A stretch of DNA of 6,891 nucleotides from Proteobacteria bacterium UBA6921 (GTDB lineage Bacteria; Pseudomonadota; Gammaproteobacteria; SG8-11). Of the stretch, positions 1 to 5,475 are shown piece by piece (the first letter of the stretch is position 1; every line of letters starts with the position of its first letter). Below the pieces are notes generated by a model. The model saw only the letters and a program-made list of their open reading frames with translations, had not been told where the DNA came from and ran no database searches. The translations under genes and the position numbers were made by a program. Where the stretch lies: positions 728 to 7,618 of the forward strand of contig DKAR01000151.1 in the NCBI GenBank assembly GCA_002450895.1, in the 5' to 3' direction.

Positions 1-412
1 AGTCGAGCTCGCGCGAATCGACATAGAGCTCGACATGCCATTTCACAAGGTCAAATACGCGCCTCGCCATTGGCTCAAGATGTTTCAAGTCGTCTGAACC
101 GCCACGGCGCAAATTAAATCGAAGCGCGCGTACGCCGGCGGCTTCCAGTCGAAGAATTTCGTCGTCACTGACGTTCGATGGCAATTGTGTGACGCCAACA
201 AATCCCGGCCCGAGCCGGGCGAGCGCATCCAGCAAATACGTCTGGTCATATGCCTGGAATGAACCGGAAACGACGGCGCCACCTCGCAGGTCATAAGCGT
301 GCATGCGCTCGCGGTAGTCGGCGCAGGTAAAAGACTCTGGAACAAAGCCTTGATTGGGCACGAGCGGAAACCGCGGATCGACGATGTGAAGATGTGAATC
401 AAACACCTTCAT
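1..412 (-). CDS. Amidohydrolase family 2 (TIM-barrel metal hydrolase), N-terminal part
   Basis: The frame read leftward from ATG at 412 stays open to the window edge, giving about 137 residues; the C-terminal half lies outside. The protein opens MKVFDSHLHIVDPRFP, with the HxH metal pair (H7, H9) that marks the first strand of Amidohydrolase_2 (COG3618-type) barrels. Residues 17-25 (LVPNQGFVP) are also typical of this subgroup, which includes lactone and 2-pyrone-4,6-dicarboxylate hydrolases. The later barrel histidines and aspartate are not visible. Later segments such as GVRALRFNLRRGG (about 93-105) fit a barrel strand and loop. A GAGGGA ribosome binding site lies 10 bases before the ATG; GTG at 418 is in frame and closer to it, so the start could be two codons earlier. 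It is the last visible gene of the minus-strand run, 90 bases after the YCII-like gene. The substrate cannot be told. Confidence 0.85.
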   Translation of the reverse strand, partial: MKVFDSHLHIVDPRFPLVPNQGFVPESFTCADYRERMHAYDLRGGAVVSGSFQAYDQTYLLDALARLGPGFVGVTQLPSNVSDDEILRLEAAGVRALRFNLRRGGSDDLKHLEPMARRVFDLVKWHVELYVDSRELD

Positions 413-502
413 GTCCACGCGTCCCTCAGTCTGTTTATGTCGACGTCGGGTTTCGAATTACGATCGTGCCCCGGTTTCAGCCTGTATTGCATCCCTGTGC
501 AA

Positions 503-784
503 CTAGCGCAATTCGTAAACGCGAATGCTGGAGATGAACGGATTTCCCTCCGCAAGCTTCATCGCCGCGTCGAGATTCTCCGCCTGGATGATGTTGTAAC
601 CGGTGATGCACTCCCGATCCCAGGGCAGGTCGCGCGTTCCGGACTTGGAAATCTCGCGGCCGTTCGCGAAACCGCCTTGTTCCACCTGATGCTCGGCGAT
701 GGCGCCAAACCATTTCTGCCAGGCTTGCATGATTTCCGGTGTCGGTTTTTCAAATCCAAAATGCAGGAACATGAATTTTTTCAT
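503..784 (-). CDS. YCII/DGPF-related small protein
   Basis: This is a 93-residue protein of the YCII-related (DGPF) dimeric alpha-beta barrel superfamily. It has the usual pattern: an opening strand KKFMFLHFG (2-10), a helix EIMQAWQKWFGAIAEH (17-32), a central G-rich turn (QGGFANGREI) and a closing strand-helix-strand in which IIQAENLDAAMKLAEGNPF (65-83) is the hallmark YCII tail. The length is normal for a single-domain member. Such proteins are often encoded beside ECF sigma factors or as single accessory genes; their biochemical role is mostly unknown. A longer in-frame start exists at 874, but GAGGGG sits 7 bases before ATG 784 and homology begins there, so 784 is chosen. It lies 93 bases after the SnoaL-like gene on the same strand. 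Confidence 0.85.
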   Translation of the reverse strand: MKKFMFLHFGFEKPTPEIMQAWQKWFGAIAEHQVEQGGFANGREISKSGTRDLPWDRECITGYNIIQAENLDAAMKLAEGNPFISSIRVYELR

Positions 785-877
785 TGTAATCCCCTCGTGA
801 GTGTTCCGTTGCAAGAAGCGCCACGCTGCGCCGTGGGCAGGGGATATTGTCACGAATGATGTCAGAGCCAGCAACGC

Positions 878-1234
878 CTAGATTTCGTAGTGCGCGAAGG
901 CGCGTAAAACCGTGCGATCCGGTCCGAAGTGAAAAACCTCGGCCGACATTCCGCGCGTGCCTTTGTAGTACAACGTCAGGCTGTGAACTCCGGCAAGCAC
1001 CGTTACAAGCTCGAATCGAAGGTTCGGAATCAGCGCAAGCGCCTTGGACCAATAGGCGCCGACGGCCTCTTTGCCTTTGAGTGTTCCGGACGGTTCATTG
1101 GCAATTTGGACAATGAACGGGGAGGACATTTCAAAATCATCGTGATAGTGCGCGAGAATGCGCGCGAGATCGTGGCTGTTCCAGGCATCAATCCAGTCGC
1201 GCGCAAAGTGTTCCACAAAGGCTTTGTCGAGCAT
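878..1234 (-). CDS. SnoaL-like / NTF2-like protein
   Basis: This is a 118-residue NTF2-fold (SnoaL-like) protein. The N-terminal helix carries the typical DWIDAWNSHDLARILAHYHDDFEM (13-36), followed by SGTLKGKEAVGAYWSKALALIPNLRFE (49-75) and the closing beta-sheet LTLYYKG...SAEVFHFG (86-104). The fold hosts small cyclases, isomerases and dehydratases as well as non-enzymatic binding proteins; nothing here fixes a substrate. An in-frame ATG at 1282 exists, but AGGAGAAC lies 8-11 bases before ATG 1234 and homology starts at that methionine. It shares the fold, but little obvious sequence, with the cassette gene at the right end of the window. The 188-base gap upstream contains a TAAGAT hexamer that could be a -10 box, without a convincing -35. 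Confidence 0.85.
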   Translation of the reverse strand: MLDKAFVEHFARDWIDAWNSHDLARILAHYHDDFEMSSPFIVQIANEPSGTLKGKEAVGAYWSKALALIPNLRFELVTVLAGVHSLTLYYKGTRGMSAEVFHFGPDRTVLRAFAHYEI

Positions 1235-1393
1235 GGCCGCAAGTTCTCCTTTTCGCGTCCTAATTGTCTGGGTGTGTATCAACGTTCATCTTATGCGAAT
1301 GTTCCGCAATGGACGAAACACATTCTCAAGAACAGACGCGGCGAAAACGGGGGAGGGAAATTGGGGTTTGTAATCGGATCGCGATGTGATCAG

Positions 1394-1413
1394 CGCGGCG
1401 TGCATGCGCCGCG
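1394..1413 (-). other. GC-rich hairpin after the STAS-like gene
   Basis: CGCGGCG (1394-1400) and CGCCGCG (1407-1413) form a 7-bp stem around a six-base loop, ten bases beyond the stop codon of the gene at 1423-1794. It could end or slow transcription or protect an mRNA end. No T-run follows on the minus strand, so it is not a standard intrinsic terminator. Confidence 0.4.
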
Positions 1414-1422
1414 GTGCGGCAA

Positions 1423-1794
1423 CTAACGCATCAACCAATGCATGGCGTCGTCGCGGGATCGATAAAGTCCGACGTTGGCGTCCCACCGGCCATCCACGAA
1501 AAATGACCACATTCGTGCAAGCCCGAACTCGAGATCGCGGCGCAGTACGACGGCCAGCCGGGATTCGCCAAACTCGTCCTTGTAATGCAGACAATCCTTG
1601 GCGATGCGTTGAACATCCTCGATCGTGAGGGGCGCGCTATCGAGATTCGAATGGTCGAAAAGATACGACATGCCTTGTTTCCATTGCGCGTGTCCGAACG
1701 CATCGTCAAGGCACTTTCTGAATGTCGGCGCGTCCGCGCTGCCGCGTGAAATGACTTGCAGGATTCCGTTACCGATTTGGATGTCGTACTCCAT
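1423..1794 (-). CDS. SpoIIAA/STAS-like small protein (hypothetical)
   Basis: This is a 123-residue cytoplasmic protein with no signal peptide or membrane segment. Its layout resembles SpoIIAA-like (STAS/SEC14-type) bacterial proteins: an opening beta-hairpin IGNGILQVISRGSA (7-20), a helix TFRKCLDDAFGH (24-35), then GMSYLFDHSNLDSAPLTIEDV (41-61), where a strand ends in an aspartate followed by a helix. Later come LAVVLRRDLEFGLARMW (80-96) and a YRSRDDAMHWL tail (111-121), a common ending in this group. The assignment rests on architecture and motif feel rather than a diagnostic catalytic residue; an unrelated fold is possible. The start at 1794 is chosen over the in-frame 1881 because GGGGAG lies 6 bases before ATG 1794 and the upstream extension has no protein-like character. 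The gap to the FMN reductase gene is 113 bases. Confidence 0.7.
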   Translation of the reverse strand: MEYDIQIGNGILQVISRGSADAPTFRKCLDDAFGHAQWKQGMSYLFDHSNLDSAPLTIEDVQRIAKDCLHYKDEFGESRLAVVLRRDLEFGLARMWSFFVDGRWDANVGLYRSRDDAMHWLMR

Positions 1795-1907
1795 GGCAAC
1801 TCCCCGCGATGAAGTTTTTGTGAACCGTGTGAGAAACAGAATCAGTCGCAATTCTATCGATGATGTAAGGCGCGAATACACCCCACAAAAGAGAATGCTT
1901 TGCTCAA

Positions 1908-2438
1908 TTATTCCAGAGGGATGTTGATGTAACTTTCGATGGCAGAGAATGCGCCGCGAATCAGTCGCGAACGCTCGACGTCCGCCGCGATTTCCTGCGG
2001 GGTTAGCTTATTGGCCGTCACGGCGATGCGCAGGCAAGCGCCAGGAATGAACCTGGCCGCCATCGTGTTCAGGATTTCGCGGAGCGCGGCGTCGGCATGT
2101 TCCGCACGGTGCGACGGATTGAAAACCGCGACGGGTTTGGAGGCAAACGGAATGTAACCCACGAGCCAGTCGAGCGCGTTCTTGATCGTTCCTGTCACGC
2201 CGTGTGCGTATTCCGGGCTAGCGATGAGAATGGCATCCGCTTCGGCGATTGCATTCCACAAGCGTTGCACCGCGATCGGCGGATTCGATTCGTGATCCGG
2301 ATTGAACAACGGCAGCTCGCCGATGCCTTCAAAGATTTCGAAATGGACGTGGTCAGGCGAAAGAAGTTGCGTCGCGTGCAAAAGCGCCCGGCTTCGGGAA
2401 TGTTGCCGAAGACTTCCGCACAGGGCCAAGACTTTCAT
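1908..2438 (-). CDS. NADPH-dependent FMN reductase family protein
   Basis: This is a 176-residue flavodoxin-fold oxidoreductase of the FMN_red family, which uses FMN to transfer electrons from NAD(P)H to quinones, azo compounds, chromate or similar acceptors. Visible signatures are the first strand and phosphate-binding loop KVLALCGSLRQHSRSRALL (2-20), the ELPLFNPD segment (41-48), and the flavin-contact region ADAILIASPEYAHG (67-80) followed by TGTIKNALDWLVG (82-94). Length is normal for the family. AAGG lies about 6-9 bases before ATG 2438. It follows the YceK-like lipoprotein gene by only 48 bases, so the two may share a transcript. The physiological acceptor cannot be read from sequence. 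Confidence 0.92.
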   Translation of the reverse strand: MKVLALCGSLRQHSRSRALLHATQLLSPDHVHFEIFEGIGELPLFNPDHESNPPIAVQRLWNAIAEADAILIASPEYAHGVTGTIKNALDWLVGYIPFASKPVAVFNPSHRAEHADAALREILNTMAARFIPGACLRIAVTANKLTPQEIAADVERSRLIRGAFSAIESYINIPLE

Positions 2439-2486
2439 GATGACCTTCGCCGCGCTTGCATCACAGGATATGCGTTTAGGTGAATC

Positions 2487-2771
2487 TTATTCGAACAACG
2501 CTTCAAAAATTGCTGCGCAAAACGTGAGTGGAAGCGCGATGAAATCCGCGACGGCGCTAAACGGGAGATCGGCCGCCGGGTATTGTGGTGGCGTTACGGG
2601 AAATTGTTTTGTCGTCGCGGTCTCACCGCCAATTGCTCTTACGTCGAGTCGTGTCCCGCTGAACATTTTTGCGCTGCCCACTTTGGCGTCGGAAAGTGTT
2701 TTGTATGTGGCGCATCCTGGAATTGAAAGAATGAGTAAGCAGGCGACAAAAAATTGTGAAAAGGTTTTCAT
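2487..2771 (-). CDS. YceK/YidQ-like lipoprotein
   Basis: This is a 94-residue predicted lipoprotein. It has a short positive N-terminus, a hydrophobic core (FFVACLLILSI, 7-17) and a lipobox-like IPGC ending at Cys20, the likely lipidation site. Proline at -2 is not the commonest choice. The mature part shows features of the YceK/YidQ family: SAKMFSGTRLDVRAI (33-47) and, after a proline-rich stretch, the diagnostic DLPFSAVADFIALPLT (68-83), equivalent to the DLPFS...LLP core of enterobacterial YceK. The function of the family is unknown; an inner- or outer-membrane anchor in a Gram-negative envelope is expected. The ribosome binding site is weak (GAGAAAG, 4-10 bases upstream). It sits between the cupin and FMN reductase genes. 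Confidence 0.82.
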   Translation of the reverse strand: MKTFSQFFVACLLILSIPGCATYKTLSDAKVGSAKMFSGTRLDVRAIGGETATTKQFPVTPPQYPAADLPFSAVADFIALPLTFCAAIFEALFE

Positions 2772-2866
2772 TTGTCTTTCTCATCTAAAAGCGATGTCAT
2801 TGTTTGGGTGCATGTTCAGGCCGTGAAATCCGAACTGGGACCATGCGAAGCTGTTGTCCCGATTGT

Positions 2867-3271
2867 TCAATCGGATTCGTTCACGACGTAAGGGACCACA
2901 TTATCCTGCTCCGCGGGATCATTGCGCGCAACGACGGCGCGTGCAGGTTCGGTGGCACTGAGATTCAACGCGTCATGCGGCACGCCGGCAGGAATAAACA
3001 GAAATTGACCGGCCGTGCTGACGACTTCGTTTTTCAGTCCCACGCCCCAGCGCGTTCGAACTTTTCCCTCCAGAACGTAAATCGCGGTCTCGTAGCCCAC
3101 GTGCATGTGCGGCTCCGCTTTCGCGCCGGGTGGAATGACCACCAGGTGCATAGACAACCCGGTCGCGCCGACCGTTTGCCCCGAAACGCCGAGAAAGTAG
3201 GGCAGGCGCTGGAGCGTGGCGACTTCCTGGTCGGGTATGACGGGTTGGACTCGCAGATTGGTTTCAAGCAT
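2867..3271 (-). CDS. Single-domain cupin protein
   Basis: This is a 134-residue single-domain cupin. Motif 1 is PPGAKAEPHMHVGYETAIYVLEGKV (47-71), giving H55, H57 and E61 as the metal ligands. Motif 2 is GQFLFIPAGVPHDALNLS (88-105), with H99 as the fourth ligand. All four positions are intact, so metal binding is expected. Single-domain cupins of this type include dioxygenases, isomerases and sensor proteins; the insertion RTRWGVGLKNEVVSTA between the motifs is not diagnostic. AAGGAG lies 8 bases before ATG 3271, deciding the start. The upstream neighbour, the RibD-like reductase, ends 54 bases away, so co-transcription is plausible. Substrate unknown. Confidence 0.9.
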   Translation of the reverse strand: MLETNLRVQPVIPDQEVATLQRLPYFLGVSGQTVGATGLSMHLVVIPPGAKAEPHMHVGYETAIYVLEGKVRTRWGVGLKNEVVSTAGQFLFIPAGVPHDALNLSATEPARAVVARNDPAEQDNVVPYVVNESD

Positions 3272-3325
3272 GAATGAACTCCTTTTTGTCCGTGCTGAGC
3301 GTCGCGCCGACGTGCACGCTCGAAA

Positions 3326-3883
3326 TTACGGCCCAGGCGATCCGGCATTCTCCACCGCATATCTGCATTGAACAAACCCGGAGGAAAACGCCTGGGTGGA
3401 AAGATGACGCAACCTGATGTCACGCCCGCAAGAACCAAACAAGGGAATGCCGTCGCCAATCAGAATGGGAATGCGCGTGATCGTCAACTCATCAATGAGA
3501 CCCTCCCGAAGGAAGCTCTGAATGGTGGTGCCGCCATCGACATAGACGTGCCGAACACCGCGGCTTTCCAATTCTGACAACAGCTCGCGTGGCGCCAGCG
3601 CGGTTCCTTCCGCGTTTTCAGAAATCGCGTGCAACGTCCGTGGATAGCGATGACTCAGCACGACAACGCGTTTTCCCGTGTACGGCCATTCCGGAAATGA
3701 GGACGCGAGTTCATATGTCTTGCGACCGAGGACCAGGGCATCGATCGAATCGACGAAAGACTTGTAACCGTAGTCCTCGTCGCCCGGCGTGCCGTCACTG
3801 CCCGGCAACCAATCAAGCTCGCCATTGCGACGGGCGATGAAACCGTCGAGGCTGGTCGCGATGAACACAGAACACGTGGGCAC
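3326..3883 (-). CDS. Dihydrofolate reductase family protein (RibD C-terminal domain)
   Basis: This is a 185-residue NADPH-binding protein of the DHFR/RibD_C superfamily. Diagnostic segments in order are FIATSLDGFIARRNGELDWLP (7-27), DALVLGRKTYE (48-58), the nucleotide-binding KRVVVLSHR (71-79), and VRHVYVDGGTTIQSFLREGLIDELTITRIPILIGDGIPLF (110-149), where DGG and the PILIG-G-PLF run are typical. These stand-alone reductases are usually not the essential folate or riboflavin enzymes and their substrates are mostly unknown. A GTG start at 3883 is chosen: AGGAG sits 5 bases before it and homology begins at once. An ATG at 3961 would add 26 unrelated residues and overlap the DUF3052 gene. It follows that gene by 46 bases, suggesting an operon. 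Confidence 0.9.
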   Translation of the reverse strand: MPTCSVFIATSLDGFIARRNGELDWLPGSDGTPGDEDYGYKSFVDSIDALVLGRKTYELASSFPEWPYTGKRVVVLSHRYPRTLHAISENAEGTALAPRELLSELESRGVRHVYVDGGTTIQSFLREGLIDELTITRIPILIGDGIPLFGSCGRDIRLRHLSTQAFSSGFVQCRYAVENAGSPGP

Positions 3884-3929
3884 GATGTCTCCTGCAATTA
3901 CGGAATGGTGTTCGCGCGGGCGGACGGCG

Positions 3930-4340
3930 CTAGGCGGTTCGTTCAGTTTTGCGAATGACAAGTTTCAATCCGGACCAGACATCACTGACTGCACACACCT
4001 TGATGTCGACGAAACCGAGCGGCAGTGCGACTTCCCGAATGGTGTCCTCGGTAATGTCCGTTTCCACCCGTGACGCTTTCTTGGGCCACGACACCCAGAC
4101 AAATCCGGTTTGCTCCAACTCGTTCCGCAGGCGGGCGAGGTGTTTCGACAAAATCGACTTCTGCACGGCAAACACATGTGCCGCCTGAACCGGCTTGCTC
4201 GTCTTGGAGATGATTCGAACGCCATCCGGCAACTCACCCAACCATCCGGGATACTCGCGCGGCGAGTCGACCGCCAGCAACGATAACGGGCCCTTGAATC
4301 CCAGTTTTTTAACCAGTGGTGTTCCTGAATAGCCCGCCAT
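3930..4340 (-). CDS. DUF3052 family protein
   Basis: This is a 136-residue protein recognised as DUF3052 by its opening MAGYSGTPLVKKLGFK (1-16), the central GFVWVSWPKKASRVETDITEDTIRE (79-103) and the ending GFVDIKVCAVSDVWSGLKLVIRK (109-131). All three blocks are strongly conserved in the family, and the length is normal. No function is established; the protein is probably cytoplasmic, with no signal peptide or membrane helix. The ATG at 4340 is preceded only by a weak GAG-containing sequence (AGGCGAG about 9 bases upstream), but the start is fixed by the conserved N-terminus. It is the first gene of the long minus-strand run and probably heads a transcript with the RibD-like reductase and perhaps the cupin. 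Confidence 0.9.
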   Translation of the reverse strand: MAGYSGTPLVKKLGFKGPLSLLAVDSPREYPGWLGELPDGVRIISKTSKPVQAAHVFAVQKSILSKHLARLRNELEQTGFVWVSWPKKASRVETDITEDTIREVALPLGFVDIKVCAVSDVWSGLKLVIRKTERTA

Positions 4341-4463
4341 TGTGTGATCTCGCCTGATTGTACGGTTCGTTCCCGGTGCGCCGAGGGTTCCGCTTTCAGC
4401 GTCCGATGGTCGCGGTTCTGACGAATGCCCGACGACCCGGAACCAGAAATTAACTCAAAAACG

Positions 4464-4487
4464 GACTCGCCAATAGACTCGCCCAAT
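4464..4487. repeat. 12-base imperfect tandem duplication
   Basis: GACTCGCCAATA (4464-4475) is followed directly by GACTCGCCCAAT (4476-4487), with nine leading positions nearly shared. It may be a simple duplication or a doubled binding site; it overlaps the possible -10 region of the DUF3052 promoter. Confidence 0.5.
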
Positions 4488-4501
4488 GGGGTTTGTTTCA
4501 A
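4472..4501 (-). promoter_or_regulatory. Possible sigma-70-like promoter for the DUF3052 run
   Basis: On the minus strand TTGAAA (4501-4496) and TCTATT (4477-4472) are separated by 18 bases. The first matches five of six consensus bases and the second four of six. It would give an untranslated leader of roughly 125 bases before ATG 4340. This is a pattern match only, in an organism whose promoter consensus is unknown. Confidence 0.25.
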
Positions 4502-4582
4502 CCGTAGTTGCGTGAAGTCAGGCCACCGGTCGCCGTTCGGTGATCTCACGCACGGGTACTGAAAAGACGGCATTTGGGGCGC

Positions 4583-4610
4583 TTATGAATTTTCCCCCTC
4601 GGCTAATAAT
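4583..4610 (+). promoter_or_regulatory. Possible promoter for the membrane-protein gene
   Basis: AATAAT (4605-4610) matches five of six -10 bases and lies 16 bases after a poor -35, TTATGA (4583-4588). It is the most AT-rich point upstream of the gene starting at 4689. The case is weak. Confidence 0.22.
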
Positions 4611-4688
4611 CTATGTCCTCGGGTCGATATGGGTGTGCGGGCTAAAGTTCGAGCCACGCATTTGACCTAATTCATGAGGAAGACATCG

Positions 4689-5195
4689 ATGACCGACCCG
4701 GCGGGCGCCAACGAAAACTGGAGCTGGATTGTTCGATACGTTGCGATGATCGCGGTGGTTCTCCTGCTTTCTGCCGCGCTCGGCAGCATGGACCTCTTCG
4801 CCAAGACGACGATTGGCAACAAGCCGCTCAGCGCCGCCGATCTCGTGCGCTTTCTCGGTTACGGAGCCGCACTCGCGGCGTTCTGGATGCTCGGCCAACG
4901 CCTGGCGCTGGTGTTTCGCCAGCGGGGCGGGCGCTGGGGTTTTGTGCAGCACCTCATTCTCCCCACGGTCACCTTGATCGTGATCGCGGCGAGTTACTCT
5001 GTCGTGCTGCTGGTGTTACGGCACTTCATGGATCTCACGACGCGGGGCGTCTACAAATGGATCTTCATCGTCGCGATCGTGGGCGTCTGCGTCTGGCTGG
5101 TCGCCGCGGTCCTTGGGCAATCCAATTCTCTGACGGATGCATTGACTTCAAAAAACAAACCGTCTGATACGCCGACGGACGGGCATCACGTTTAG
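4689..5195 (+). CDS. Unrecognised four-helix integral membrane protein
   Basis: This is a 168-residue protein I do not recognise. It has four clear hydrophobic segments: about 13-32 (WIVRYVAMIAVVLLLSAALG), 52-70, 88-110 and 124-143. The loop after the second carries a basic FRQRGGRWG (77-85), suggesting a cytoplasmic side, and the hydrophilic tail (144-168) ends DGHHV. There is no signal peptidase site, catalytic motif or metal cluster. An in-frame ATG at 4674 has no ribosome binding site, whereas GAGGA lies 8 bases before ATG 4689, so 4689 is chosen. It is the only plus-strand gene in the window, divergent from DUF3052 and convergent with the methyltransferase, so it is probably monocistronic. 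Even codon usage and a good Shine-Dalgarno support a real gene. Confidence 0.75.
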   Translation: MTDPAGANENWSWIVRYVAMIAVVLLLSAALGSMDLFAKTTIGNKPLSAADLVRFLGYGAALAAFWMLGQRLALVFRQRGGRWGFVQHLILPTVTLIVIAASYSVVLLVLRHFMDLTTRGVYKWIFIVAIVGVCVWLVAAVLGQSNSLTDALTSKNKPSDTPTDGHHV

Positions 5196-5345
5196 ATTCC
5201 ACGTGTGATGGTTCCGAGTCTTCGCGTTATGTTGAAGTAAGGTCTCGGGGAACATTCGACATGAGGCGCTCGGAACGAGCGCGCTCTGTGTCACCCGCGA
5301 CACGACGTAACCAGCACCTGCCAGCGCCCGGATCCACAATTGGCG

Positions 5346-5373
5346 AAAAAAAGAGGAGTGGAAGACGCCTTCC
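5346..5373 (-). terminator. Possible intrinsic terminator of the methyltransferase gene
   Basis: On the minus strand GGAAG-GCGT-CTTCC (5373-5360) is followed seven bases later by seven T (5352-5346). The T-run fits a terminator, but the stem is only 5 bp and the gap is longer than usual, so it may act together with the hairpins just upstream in the transcript. Confidence 0.35.
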
Positions 5374-5397
5374 CGCAACGGGATCACAGATCCTGCC

Positions 5398-5412
5398 GCC
5401 TTCTGTGAAGGC
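5398..5412. other. Tight 6-bp hairpin
   Basis: GCCTTC-TGT-GAAGGC forms a 6-bp stem with a three-base loop. It is the first of four adjoining small hairpins met by transcripts leaving the methyltransferase gene; the others are at 5381-5393, 5372-5382 and 5360-5373. Confidence 0.45.
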
Positions 5413-5475
5413 AACGTATTTCGGGAATGTATTTAGGCCTTTGGTCGTCGGCGGCGCGCCATCGCAAGGCAACGT

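Larger units (their letters stand above)
4341..4688 (+). other. Gene-free divergent intergenic region
   Basis: This stretch of 348 bases separates the divergently transcribed DUF3052 gene and the membrane-protein gene, so it should hold the promoters of both. A minus-strand frame stays open across 4341-4573 but lacks a ribosome binding site and runs into the wrong frame of DUF3052, so it is not called a gene. Visible content is a 12-base imperfect tandem repeat (4464-4487), weak promoter-like pairs on each strand, and an AT-richer patch at 4583-4615. No attC, tRNA or strong hairpin was seen. Confidence 0.6.
5196..5475. other. Convergent intergenic region rich in small hairpins
   Basis: These 280 bases lie between two converging genes. 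They contain at least six short inverted repeats: GCGCTC-GGAAC-GAGCGC (5266-5282), GTGTC-ACCCGC-GACAC (5288-5303) and a run of four tight hairpins from 5360 to 5412, next to a run of seven A (5346-5352). Several frames are open here, but none has a ribosome binding site or protein-like composition. The likely role is termination from both sides; a dispersed repeat is also possible. Confidence 0.5.

Noticed and set aside
437..859. A 140-codon plus-strand frame opposite the YCII-like gene
   Set aside because: It is antisense to a well-supported gene with a good ribosome binding site, and its residues look like reverse-phase translation.
807..876. Inverted hexamers CGTTGC (807-812) and GCAACG (871-876) in the YCII/SnoaL gap, considered as an attC
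   Set aside because: An attC needs AAC outward of GTT; here both strands read GTT then AAC, and there is no internal arm with extrahelical bases.
2302..2826. A 174-codon plus-strand frame across the FMN reductase and lipoprotein genes
   Set aside because: It spans two supported minus-strand genes in antisense and resembles no protein family.
2772..2866. The gap between the cupin and lipoprotein genes, searched for an attC
   Set aside because: AAC-type boxes occur, but no GTTRRRY core pairs with them at a suitable distance, and there is no folded arm.
2804..3277. A 157-codon plus-strand frame opposite the cupin
   Set aside because: It is an antisense shadow of the cupin, whose metal-binding motifs are intact on the minus strand.
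3272..3325. Short inverted repeat GAGCGT/ACGCTC between the RibD-like and cupin genes as a terminator
   Set aside because: The stem is six pairs with a 13-base loop and no T-run, which is expected by chance in GC-rich DNA.
3965..4573. A 202-codon minus-strand frame overlapping DUF3052
   Set aside because: Its right part is the out-of-frame reading of the clearly conserved DUF3052 gene, and the upstream part has no ribosome binding site or recognisable protein character.
5148..5414. Minus-strand frame in the convergent intergenic region
   Set aside because: It overlaps the end of the membrane-protein gene, crosses the hairpin cluster, and lacks a ribosome binding site or family features.
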